A DNA stretch of 64,000 nt from an uncultured Eubacteriales bacterium. GTDB taxonomy: Bacteria > Bacillota > Clostridia > Oscillospirales > Oscillospiraceae. Shown piece after piece: positions 1 through 7,585 of this stretch. The notes under the pieces were generated by a model. That model did not search any database. It was not told where the DNA came from and worked only from the letters and a program-made list of their open reading frames with translations. Both the position numbers and the translations under genes were made by a program. How positions within the stretch are numbered: the first letter of the stretch is position 1; the number at the start of each line of letters is the position of its first letter. The stretch is from positions 1 through 64,000 of the forward strand of contig UQWI01000003.1 in the NCBI GenBank assembly GCA_900544765.1. The letters are read 5' to 3'.

Positions 1-19
1 AGATGTGTATAAGAGACAG
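1..19. other. Nextera Tn5 mosaic-end adapter (library artefact)
   Basis: The first 19 bases are AGATGTGTATAAGAGACAG, which is the Tn5 mosaic end used in Nextera tagmentation libraries. Because it stands exactly at the contig end it is read-through adapter rather than genome. The reading frame of the neighbouring regulator runs through it only by chance, so genomic sequence should be taken to begin at base 20. Confidence 0.95.
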
Positions 20-1406
20 GTGTATTCCACAGCTCATCAGTCATGACCTGCCCCTTAGTTTGCAGCCTGATAAGCTCAATGTTATTATTGAACGCCTCTC
101 CCCCACAGCGTAAATCTTCTGCGCATGAGTAAACGAATTGGATCTCCTGTAAAGTATATACTCTTTTATGAGGGTATACTTTGCGTGCATAGTATATATT
201 TTCTGTTATCATACAAAAATCAACATTGACTATATTCTCTTGCATGTGGGCAACCAGAAAAAAGTCATTGTTAAACTGTTCCATGACGCCTTGAAATACA
301 CGGGTAAAATCAGAAAAATCTATTGGATAAGACGGTGCTTCCAAGAAAACGACTATCGCCTGGCCCGAAATCGTCATAATTGGTTTAAAAGACAACTGAT
401 AAAAATACTGCTCTATCTTCAAGAAATGAGCAGCCATTTCTCGCTGCGAAAGGTTTTTGCCCGGGAAGTACATGTATGCAATTTTAAGCTGCTTCAAGTT
501 CACATGAAGCGATTTTGCCAAAGTTTGGGCTTCTACCTGATTATTCTGCATAATGGCTTCTGCCAATGAGTCCTCCCCGCTTTTGCTTCCGTCCCACGCT
601 GCAAAGAAGAAGCTTACCACATCAGATACCCAACTTTGCTGTTCCGGGTCTATGGGACCTGAATCAGATACAATTAATAAATACTTAATTTGGGATTTTG
701 CCAGGAAAATTCTCTGATTACTGAAAAACGCCCTTTGTTTATTTCTCTGCTCATATATACCTTTTTTTGCCTCTCTGGCAGCTGTTAACAATTCACTGGT
801 AAAAACTTCATTACCATCTTTATTATATGAAACCTGGTATTTCGGGGAGAAACCTCCATCAAGCAATGCAACCGAAAGTCTTGCGTTCTTACAAAGTATT
901 TCCAACATAGCAAGCTCGCGTTCCTGACCGGCCGGAAGGTTTGCCAGCTCCATCAAAGCTGCATACGAGAGTTTATAACTGGGTTTATCCTTGTTCAATA
1001 TGCCCTTCATTATCAAGTAAATAACTTCGCTATAAGACCATTTCTGCCGTTCTGGTACCATGAGTATAACGGGAATATTCAACTCATCAGCAGTACGCAG
1101 GAAAGGCTCCTCAAAGCCCTGCGGGTGGTCAGGCAAAGGAATTAGAATCAAACCGCTTGCTCCGGCATTCTGCAAAAAGTGCAGGCAGTCACATTGAGTT
1201 TCAGTGGTCCAATTAGGCAGCAGACATGACACCATTATTTTATCCTGCAAGAATGGTTCCTTACTGTAAAGATTTCTATAGTGGGTTTCAAACGCATCAG
1301 CAATGCCTATTGAAGTGATAATACGACATAGCCCTTCTTCGCCGGCAAGCAGTGTCACATTATTTTGAGGAACTAATGTAAAAATATCTGACACACAAAA
1401 ACTCAT
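20..1406 (-). CDS. PucR-family transcriptional regulator, 3' end missing
   Basis: About 462 codons are open from an ATG at 1406 to the contig edge, with a strong AGGAGGG ribosome site at 1413-1419. The N-terminal 150 residues fit the PucR domain: an early VTLLAGEEGLCRII stretch, then a GLILIPLP strand and a NIPVILMVP strand followed by SEVIYLIM. The later part (IYYARKVYP, VYTLQEI) resembles the CdaR GGDEF-like domain. The C-terminal helix-turn-helix expected in this family would lie beyond the contig end. PucR proteins activate purine, allantoin or related nitrogen catabolism. Its position, divergent from a creatininase and an NCS1 permease, suggests it controls that operon. The effector is not known. 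Confidence 0.8.
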
Positions 1407-1790
1407 TTGAAAGCCCTCCTATCAAACACTCAGTAAAAACGCCTTTATGGATTTCACATTGCCCGCTAATGGGAGCAATTACAGCTCAATCGCCTCCACC
1501 AATTCCTAACTCCGTTTTTATTTCAAACTCTTGGAGTAGCTCGCTTCAAAAGTTTTTCTATACAATCGCGTTTTGCCTCAATGTAAAATGCACTTACTCA
1601 AATCATAACATGATAATTTTATCATTCTGCCAAAAAGACTTCAAGATTTTTTGTATTTCCCTATCAGTTCATATATTTCCATGCTCTTAGTTGTTGTATC
1701 TATGCACACTCACTTCATCCTAAAAGACTAATAAAAGCTCAAAATTTCGGCTGGCAAGTCAACGACAGCTCACGCTTTAATTGTTTAAAA

Positions 1791-1817
1791 TATACTCAAG
1801 CAGTGACGCATGTGTCA
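1791..1817 (+). promoter_or_regulatory. Candidate activator-dependent promoter and operator of the island operon
   Basis: The 470-base divergent gap 1407-1877 is AT-rich and holds no convincing gene. On the plus strand a -10 like hexamer TATACT lies at 1791-1796 without a recognisable -35, as is common for activator-dependent promoters. Seven bases after it, at 1804-1817, is the near-palindrome TGACGCATGTGTCA, which would sit at the transcription start. It is a reasonable operator candidate for the divergently encoded PucR-type regulator; this pairing is inferred. Confidence 0.35.
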
Positions 1818-1877
1818 TCAGAATTATTAATTCCTACAAATTATATGCAACACATAAAAGGAGAGGAGCTGAATGCC

Positions 1878-2636
1878 ATGCGCACTCTATTATTGGAAGA
1901 ATTAACATGGCCAGAAATCAAAGAAGCTATAGCTAATGGCATCAATACCGTTATCATCTACGGTGGCGCCGTGGAACAGCATGGGCCGCATCTTGCCGAA
2001 AGCACAGACACTGTGCGTGCCTACGCCGAGGCCATAGATTTGGCAGAGCGCCTTGGTAATGCGCTAGTAGCACCGGTAATTCGTCCCGGAGTTTCTCTTC
2101 CGCATATGGTTTTGCCAGGCAGTATATCCCTGCGCCCCTCAGTATTTAAGGGTATAGTAGAGGACTACATATCGTCATATGTACATCATGGATTTACTCA
2201 TGTTGTTTTGGCATCTACACATGGCGGAAATATGCCAACTCTTCTACAGGTATTTAATGAAAGCCGAGAAAAATACCCAGATATTCGTTTCGCAATGGGC
2301 TATACGATGGCCGAGGTTGGCCCAGTCATTGCAGCCTGCGAGCGAAAAGAGGGCCTTCCACGCGGTACTTGCGGCAGCCATTCCTGTGACTTTGAAACAT
2401 CTTTGATGCTGCTGAAGAATCCGGAGCTTGTTCACATGGAGTGTGCTGAAAGAGGATGGATAGGCACATTGTCCCCTGAACTCATGGCCAAGATGGATAA
2501 GGAGGGCATCACCTCTTTATCTGCCAACGGAATTCTTGGCGATCCCACGGGAGCGACTGCACAGCGCGGCGCCAAATACTTTAAAGCCATGCAAGATCTT
2601 CAGGAGCGCTTAATCCGTGAGCAGTTTCACAAATAG
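1878..2636 (+). CDS. Creatininase-family amidohydrolase
   Basis: This 252-residue protein belongs to the creatininase (creatinine amidohydrolase) family of metal-dependent ring or amide hydrolases. The hallmark EQHGPHL is at residues 33-39, followed by the metal-ligand Asp in STDT and the second signature STHGGN near residue 120. An upstream in-frame start at 1803 exists, but the GGAGAGGAG ribosome site at 1860-1868 points to the ATG at 1878. The length is normal for the family. It is the first gene of the island operon, followed by an NCS1 permease and two DUF917 genes, so it probably opens or trims a cyclic nitrogen compound brought in by that permease. The substrate cannot be read from sequence. 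Confidence 0.85.
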   Translation: MRTLLLEELTWPEIKEAIANGINTVIIYGGAVEQHGPHLAESTDTVRAYAEAIDLAERLGNALVAPVIRPGVSLPHMVLPGSISLRPSVFKGIVEDYISSYVHHGFTHVVLASTHGGNMPTLLQVFNESREKYPDIRFAMGYTMAEVGPVIAACERKEGLPRGTCGSHSCDFETSLMLLKNPELVHMECAERGWIGTLSPELMAKMDKEGITSLSANGILGDPTGATAQRGAKYFKAMQDLQERLIREQFHK

Positions 2637-2703
2637 ACACACTGATTTTCAAAAGCCAACCGCGCAAAGCTATACAAACACTTAAGAAAGAGGGGAAAAC
2701 AAC

Positions 2704-3996
2704 ATGGCAGATAACAGAGCAATTACCAAAGTCAGACCCGAAGAAAAACAATCTGCGGCAAGCTTGGCATTCATTTGGATTGGCGGGATTATAAGTGCTC
2801 CTGCCCTAATGATTGGCGCAGCACTAATCAGTGGACTAGACCTTAAAACTAGTATTATTGTTATTTTCATTGGTTTCCTTGCACAGGCCATTTTGATGAC
2901 GCTTAACGGTATGCAAGCTTCTGACCTTGGTTACCCGGCTCCCGTCCTATTAGGCAAGACTTTTGGCGAAATAGGCTCTCGTTTTATTCTCTCCGGGCTA
3001 ATCTCTATATTGCAGTTTGTACAGGCCGGTATTCAAGTTGCGGTATGCGGCGGAGCATTTTATGCTGCGTTGGCAAGTTTCGGTATAACCATTTTCCCCG
3101 TTTGGGTATATTCCCTCTTCTGGGGATTCCTTATGGTATTGACTGCGGTTTATGGCTACGGATGGATGAAAATTCTCAACTATTTGGCAGTACCGTATCT
3201 CATTATAGTTTGCATCTGGGCAACCGCACGTTCTGCACTGGACTATGGAATAGACGCGCTATTCAGCTATCAGCCGGAGAATCCTATGTCATTCGTATCC
3301 GGCCTATCAATAGTAATTGGCATGTTGGCCATGGGCACGCTTACAACCACCAATCTCACTCGTTTCTCAAAGTCCAGACTTGCTACCCTTGGCTCTACCT
3401 TCCTGGGAATCATTCCAGCCGCGTTGCTGATGCTGACCATGGGCGCCGTCATGTCCCTCACTGCCGGCACATCTGACATAACAGAACTCTTTGTAAAACT
3501 AGGCATGCCGGTTCTGGGTGTTTTAGCACTTGTTTTGGCAACTTGGACTACCAATACCACCAATTTCTATATGATGGGGATAAATCTTGTGCGTGTCTTT
3601 GCTGCACCGGAGAAAAAACGTGCAATGATTACTGGTATTGCAGGACTCATTTCCACTGTGCTGGCCATATTTGGAGTGCTAAATATTTTCTCATCGTTTA
3701 TGAGTTTCCTGGCAGCCATATTCCCATCTCTGGCTGGAATTATGATTGCAGACTATTGGGTCATTGGCCGTGGCAAGCCCGAAAGCTTTGGCATAATTCC
3801 CGGTATAAATTGGATTGGTGTTGCCGCATGGGTAGTGGGCGCCCTGTTCGGTCTGTTTTTCAAAGCCTTCTGTGCCTCTTTTGTATCCATAATCGTCAGC
3901 ATCATTGTGTATTGTGTATTCTACTATATTTTCAAATCCAAGCTGCCTGAAACAGTTGATCCAGAGGTCTATGTTGGAAGCGGCGACGATGAATAA
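2704..3996 (+). CDS. NCS1 cytosine/purine/hydantoin-type permease
   Basis: A 430-residue integral membrane protein with about twelve hydrophobic helices and the NCS1 pattern: a cytosolic N-terminus, helix 1 with FIWIGGIISAPALMIGAAL, and the mid-protein NTTNFYMMGINL segment typical of CodB-like transporters. It starts at an ATG 8 bases after an AGAGGGG ribosome site. NCS1 proteins are sodium- or proton-coupled symporters for cytosine, purines, allantoin, hydantoins or related rings in the cytoplasmic membrane. Lying between a creatininase and two DUF917 genes, it is the likely uptake step for the compound degraded by this operon. Confidence 0.9.
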   Translation: MADNRAITKVRPEEKQSAASLAFIWIGGIISAPALMIGAALISGLDLKTSIIVIFIGFLAQAILMTLNGMQASDLGYPAPVLLGKTFGEIGSRFILSGLISILQFVQAGIQVAVCGGAFYAALASFGITIFPVWVYSLFWGFLMVLTAVYGYGWMKILNYLAVPYLIIVCIWATARSALDYGIDALFSYQPENPMSFVSGLSIVIGMLAMGTLTTTNLTRFSKSRLATLGSTFLGIIPAALLMLTMGAVMSLTAGTSDITELFVKLGMPVLGVLALVLATWTTNTTNFYMMGINLVRVFAAPEKKRAMITGIAGLISTVLAIFGVLNIFSSFMSFLAAIFPSLAGIMIADYWVIGRGKPESFGIIPGINWIGVAAWVVGALFGLFFKAFCASFVSIIVSIIVYCVFYYIFKSKLPETVDPEVYVGSGDDE

Positions 3997-4051
3997 TTGG
4001 TCAGAAATTGCTTGCAATTTGTCTGAAAATATTTGAAAAGGAGATGTTCTT

Positions 4052-4450
4052 ATGGCAAAGGCTACCCCAGAAATGATTCAGATGGTAAATGACATCATGG
4101 CCGCCTGCTGCGAAAGAAACGCTCGCAAAATTCAGGCACTGTGTGTCGATGATGAAAACGGAGGCTTTTACTGTGTACATTCCGGTGGAGAAGTCAACAA
4201 ATCCCTGGATGATTGCATTAAAAGCCTAAGGTTCAAACCGCCTGCGCATGCGCTCGACTGCAAAACTGAGGGTTATTATGACGGCAATTGCGGTTGGTTT
4301 TTCACAGTATTCGACGGAGAGTTTCCCGATGGAACTCCTGAAATCATACGCGGAACTACTGTCCTGCGCAAGGTAAATGACGAGTGGAAAGTTGCTTCTG
4401 TACACGTTTCGGAGGCTGTTCCCCGCCCTGAGCGCTTCAAGCTCAGCTAA
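4052..4450 (+). CDS. NTF2-like / SnoaL-fold protein
   Basis: A 132-residue soluble protein beginning at an ATG after an AAAGGAGATG ribosome site. The N-terminal helix, the central GWFFTVFDGEF strand and the C-terminal pattern VLRKVNDEWKVASVHVS are characteristic of the NTF2-like (SnoaL / ketosteroid isomerase) cone fold, which binds small hydrophobic or cyclic ligands and sometimes catalyses isomerisation. It sits between the permease and the DUF917 genes, in the same direction with a short gap, so it is probably an accessory enzyme or binding protein of the same pathway. No catalytic residues can be assigned. Confidence 0.65.
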   Translation: MAKATPEMIQMVNDIMAACCERNARKIQALCVDDENGGFYCVHSGGEVNKSLDDCIKSLRFKPPAHALDCKTEGYYDGNCGWFFTVFDGEFPDGTPEIIRGTTVLRKVNDEWKVASVHVSEAVPRPERFKLS

Positions 4451-4468
4451 ATATGTGATAAATGCCAC

Positions 4469-4505
4469 AACTGGCCATGCGTTCGTTTGCGGCGCATGGC
4501 CAGTT
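4469..4505 (+). terminator. Intercistronic hairpin
   Basis: A perfect 13-bp stem (4469-4481 pairing with 4493-4505) with an 11-base loop lies between the NTF2-like gene and the first DUF917 gene. No U-tract follows, so it is more likely an mRNA-stability or partial attenuation hairpin within the operon than a full terminator. Confidence 0.45.
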
Positions 4506-4552
4506 CCATCACATTCACGCAGCATAATAAAATATAGTAGGAGATATGTACA

Positions 4553-5661
4553 ATGTCTAGAATACTAAAAAAAATGATATTATCAATATTCTCTACGGCG
4601 CAACCCTACTGGGTGCCGGCGGAGGAGGTTCTCTTCAGGATGGCTTAAAGTGCATGCATGACGCTGAAAAACGCCGTGAAATTGCTGTCGAGATGATTAG
4701 TCAAGAAGAAATGGAGGATGGATACTATGTAGGCGTTGTGGCCGCTGTGGGCTCACCGGTCGCCTTGAAGCAGCATCCGTTTAGAGATGAAGGTCTCTAT
4801 GTATATGAGACTCTGAAGCATGCCGCAGCCTTTGAGGGCAAAAATATGAAGTATGTTATGAGTGGAGAAACCGGCGGCTTCAATATGTTCACTCCCATGC
4901 TGGTTGCTATGGAAAAAGGTTTGCAAGTAGTAGATGCCGACGGTTGCGGCCGCGCTGTTCCAGGACTTGACGTCACGTTGTTCACTTGCCACGGCGTCTT
5001 CTCTAGTCCCTTGGCTCTGGCAACCTGTAAAGGAGATACGGCTGTGGCCTATCTAAATGACCCCCTGGATTTCAGAATGGTTGAAAGCATAGCCAGAAAC
5101 TTCTGCCAGTGTTACAGCTCCGGAGATACCCAAAACTACCCCATTGCAGCATTCGGTACCTGGCTAGCAAGTAAGGATGATGTCAAAACAAAGCTTGCTA
5201 ATGGTATGCTATCTTTTTGTGAAACCGTCGGTAAAAAAATAATGGAAGCCAAGGCCATCAGCGGCAATCCTGCTGAGATGATTTCCAGCGTGCTGCCATG
5301 CCGTGAACTCTGCCAAGGCACGATCACCAAAAAATCCCTCGAAGTCCGTGATGGCTGGGACTGGGGCTACAACGAGCTGACGCTGGATGACGGCAGCAAA
5401 TTCACTGTCGCCTTCAAAAATGAAAACATCGTTGCCAAGGATGCAGACGGGAATGTCCTGATTACAGCTCCCGACCAAATTTGCATCATAGACCTCGATA
5501 CTTATACACCGCTGTCAAACTCTGACACTCAGGAAGGGCAGCACGTGCAGGTTATGGCAATGCCCGTACACGAAAACTGGTGGACAACACCGCTAGGTGT
5601 AGAAGTATGGCGCCCTTACTATGAGTGCGTTGGCTATCATGGCGACCCTATACGTTTTTAA
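4553..5661 (+). pseudogene. DUF917 protein A, frameshifted at an A8 tract
   Basis: The main frame, 4654-5661, encodes about 335 residues of a DUF917 (S-methyl thiohydantoin desulfurase family) protein with the DADGCGRAVPG core. The family's N-terminal glycine motif lies upstream in another frame: ATG at 4553 after an AGGAG site begins MSRILKK and then leaves frame at A8 (4567-4574). One extra A would join it to DIINILYGATLLGAGGGGS and the rest, which aligns with the start of the following paralogue (MIRILNKEDIYAIL, TLLGAGGGGS). So it is either a one-base deletion or assembly error, or a slippage-dependent gene. The internal ATG at 4654 has a poor ribosome site and would drop the glycine motif. 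Confidence 0.8.
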
Positions 5662-5679
5662 GTTAAAGGAGTGTTTAAC

Positions 5680-6702
5680 ATGATCAGAATCTTAAATAAA
5701 GAAGATATATATGCAATTCTGACTGGCGAGACCCTCCTTGGCGCAGGTGGAGGCGGAAGCCTGGAAGTAGCCACAGACATACTGTCTAAAAGGCTGGCGG
5801 ACCAACCTGTTTCAGTAAAACTAATAGACGCGGAGAACATCTCAGAAGGAGGCAGCGCATTCACCATAACTCCGTTATATGAAACCACTTCCCTAACAAA
5901 CAGGAAAGATAAGTTTCTACATGAACCCGAAATAGCTGCCACCTCCATACAGCATTCTGCTTATATGTCTGGTAAGCGTCTGGAGGCCGTCCTGCCAATG
6001 GACTGCGGCGCCATCTCGTCCTTAATGTCCATATTGTGCTGCCTGGACAGCAATCTGGCACTGGTAGATGCAGATGGCTGTGGACGAGGCGTTCCCGGAA
6101 TAGATGTAACTCTATTTGAAAGTGCCGGTATAGCATTTTCCCCGGCAGTACTCTGTGATGACAAGGGAAACGTTGTGCGTATTTATCCCTATCAAGCCAC
6201 CAGCGGAGCCGCAGCAGCAAATATGTGCCATTATCTATCTGCCGCTTTCGGAAACGTTTCTGCTCTTAGCGCTTGGATTGCCTCTCCTAGAGAGATAAGC
6301 GAAAACCTGGTTTTGGGCAGCATAAGCATGGCCAAAATGCTTGGCAGCGCTATACTTGCTGCTAAAATGAACGGAAACTGCGTCTGTGAAGCTATTGAGA
6401 AAACAATCCCTGTTCGCACATTGGCAACCGGAAAGGTCGTTGACAGGAGCGACAGTATTATAAAACTCGAAACTATAAACGGAACAGTCTTTAGTGCTGA
6501 TATTTCTAGTGTAACACTGCGTTTCCGTTGTGGCGACGAAGTTATCGCTGTATGCCCCGAGCCAATAGCCGCCGTTGATCTTGATAAAGGCCTACCTGTC
6601 TCAAATGATGAAATTGTTATCGGTCAGCATCTGCGTTATTATGCTTTGCATTTACCAGCGCAGTGGAATGGACGTATTTCGTGCTGGAAAGCTTATCTGT
6701 AA
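5680..6702 (+). CDS. DUF917 protein B (S-methyl thiohydantoin desulfurase family)
   Basis: This 340-residue protein has the complete DUF917 architecture: N-terminal TLLGAGGGGSLE around residue 20, the central DADGCGRGVPGIDVT motif near residue 130, and a C-terminal beta-rich domain ending in GLPVSNDEIVIGQHL. The ATG at 5680 follows AAAGGAG; a GTG at 5671 is in frame but lies inside that spacer. It is a tandem paralogue of the preceding frameshifted gene, and the family often occurs as side-by-side pairs near hydantoin or purine permeases. A role in handling a hydantoin-like ring is inferred from family and context. Confidence 0.85.
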   Translation: MIRILNKEDIYAILTGETLLGAGGGGSLEVATDILSKRLADQPVSVKLIDAENISEGGSAFTITPLYETTSLTNRKDKFLHEPEIAATSIQHSAYMSGKRLEAVLPMDCGAISSLMSILCCLDSNLALVDADGCGRGVPGIDVTLFESAGIAFSPAVLCDDKGNVVRIYPYQATSGAAAANMCHYLSAAFGNVSALSAWIASPREISENLVLGSISMAKMLGSAILAAKMNGNCVCEAIEKTIPVRTLATGKVVDRSDSIIKLETINGTVFSADISSVTLRFRCGDEVIAVCPEPIAAVDLDKGLPVSNDEIVIGQHLRYYALHLPAQWNGRISCWKAYL

Positions 6703-6720
6703 ACTCACTCTTAACACATA

Positions 6721-6758
6721 TATAGGTATGGCGGCTCACCTGAGCCGCCATACCTATA
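6721..6758 (+). terminator. 18-bp perfect hairpin ending the island operon
   Basis: Bases 6721-6738 are the exact reverse complement of 6741-6758, with a CC centre, directly after the second DUF917 gene. The very stable stem would end or protect the operon transcript; the trailing sequence is A-rich rather than T-rich, so it is not a textbook intrinsic terminator. The rest of the gap to 6914 shows no gene. Confidence 0.6.
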
Positions 6759-6914
6759 AACAAGATGTTTTGTTTAAAAGAGCAAAAAAGTACTGAAATT
6801 AGTGATTTGTCAAACGAAAAGAAAGAGAGTGACAAAGCTAAATCCTGATCAGAATGGAAGTTGAGCATCTTACTTGGCTCAGCCTTAATTAATAACTGAC
6901 CTAGTTTTAGCATA

Positions 6915-7190
6915 GCAGAGGATACGCTTGACAGCGTCGCGCCCTATCTGGAGCCCGGCATGACCACGGTCGGCACCGCACTGAACATCCAGCACATGGC
7001 CGCAACTCCCGTCGGTATGAACTGCACCGCCGAGAGCACGCTCATAGAGATTGACCGCCGCCGCCTGGTCTTTGAGATAACCGCCCACGACGACGTCGAA
7101 GTAGTCGGCAAGGGCACGCACGAGCGCTTCATCGTAAACAGCGAAAAGTTCGTCAGCAAGTGCAACTCCAAGAAGCCCCAGAACGTCTGA
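6915..7190 (+). pseudogene. FlK-like thioesterase, 5' end missing
   Basis: The open frame from about 6915 reads AEDTLDSVAPYLEPGMTTVG followed by HMAATPVGM, an acyl-CoA thioesterase (fluoroacetyl-CoA thioesterase FlK-like hotdog) signature, and ends with HERFIVNSEKF, the family C-terminus. Roughly the first 35 to 40 residues, including the usual N-terminal catalytic Thr region, are absent: upstream of 6915 the homology stops abruptly, base composition falls, and a stop codon is met at 6897. The remaining start at 6960 would give 76 residues. The break coincides with the edge of the AT-rich island, so the gene was probably cut by its insertion or by a rearrangement. Confidence 0.75.
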
Positions 7191-7198
7191 CAAAAAAA

Positions 7199-7226
7199 CG
7201 CCGCCCACCAGGCGGCGTTTTCCTTT
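7199..7226 (+). terminator. Intrinsic terminator after the thioesterase remnant
   Basis: A 7-bp GC stem (CGCCGCC pairing with GGCGGCG, loop CACCA) is followed by TTTTCCTTTT, 8 bases after the thioesterase stop codon. It marks this as the original 3' end of a once functional gene. Confidence 0.8.
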
Positions 7227-7246
7227 TGGTTAGAACGCATATATAC

Positions 7247-7281
7247 GGCAGCATCCCCGCTCATCGAGCGGGGATGCTGCC
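7247..7281. repeat. Perfect 16-bp inverted repeat
   Basis: Bases 7247-7262 and 7266-7281 are exact reverse complements around ATC. There is no U-tract on either strand. It lies between the thioesterase terminator and the tRNA-Val terminator and is probably an mRNA-processing or REP-like hairpin. Confidence 0.5.
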
Positions 7282-7357
7282 ATGCCCGGACGTTCTTTTA
7301 AAGCTTTCCGTGTTGGACGCAGGCTATTTTCCCCTTCCGGCACGGAGATTTCCGCGC

Positions 7358-7388
7358 AAGAAGAAAACCCCGGAGCGCTGCTCCGGGG
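7358..7388 (-). terminator. Terminator of tRNA-Val
   Basis: Read on the minus strand, the stem CCCCGGAG / CTCCGGGG (7368-7388) begins right after the encoded CCA of tRNA-Val and is followed by TTTTCTTCTT. Confidence 0.85.
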
Positions 7389-7465
7389 TGGTGGACGATA
7401 CAGGACTCGAACCTGTGACCCTCCGCACGTCAAGCGGATGCTCATACCAGCTGAGCTAATCGTCC
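7389..7465 (-). tRNA. tRNA-Val (GAC)
   Basis: A 77-nt cloverleaf on the minus strand with acceptor GGACGAT / ATCGTCC, T loop GGTTCGAGTCC and anticodon loop TTGACGT, giving anticodon GAC. The CCA tail is encoded at 7391-7389. It is a single-gene unit with its own promoter and terminator. Confidence 0.93.
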
Positions 7466-7495
7466 GTATCAAGCCGCTCTCTCGACGGCTTGATT

Positions 7496-7524
7496 AGTAT
7501 ACTATAGGCAGGACAAATTGTCAA
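7496..7524 (-). promoter_or_regulatory. SigA-type promoter of tRNA-Val
   Basis: On the minus strand, TTGACA (7524-7519), a 17-base spacer and TATACT (7501-7496) make a near-consensus vegetative promoter about 30 bases upstream of the tRNA 5' end. Confidence 0.85.
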
Positions 7525-7585
7525 GCACTTTTTTCGCCATTCCGCGCGTTTTTTATAACGCGCGGAATGGCTGCCCTTTCCGGTA

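Noticed and set aside
168..569. 133-codon plus-strand frame near the contig start
   Set aside because: It lies antisense to the PucR-type regulator, which has a domain match and a good ribosome site.
1469..1690. 73-codon frame in the divergent gap
   Set aside because: No ribosome site, no similarity, AT-rich low-complexity composition.
4654..5661. Intact shorter DUF917 protein starting at 4654
   Set aside because: It lacks the conserved N-terminal glycine motif that is present in another frame just upstream, and has no suitable ribosome site.
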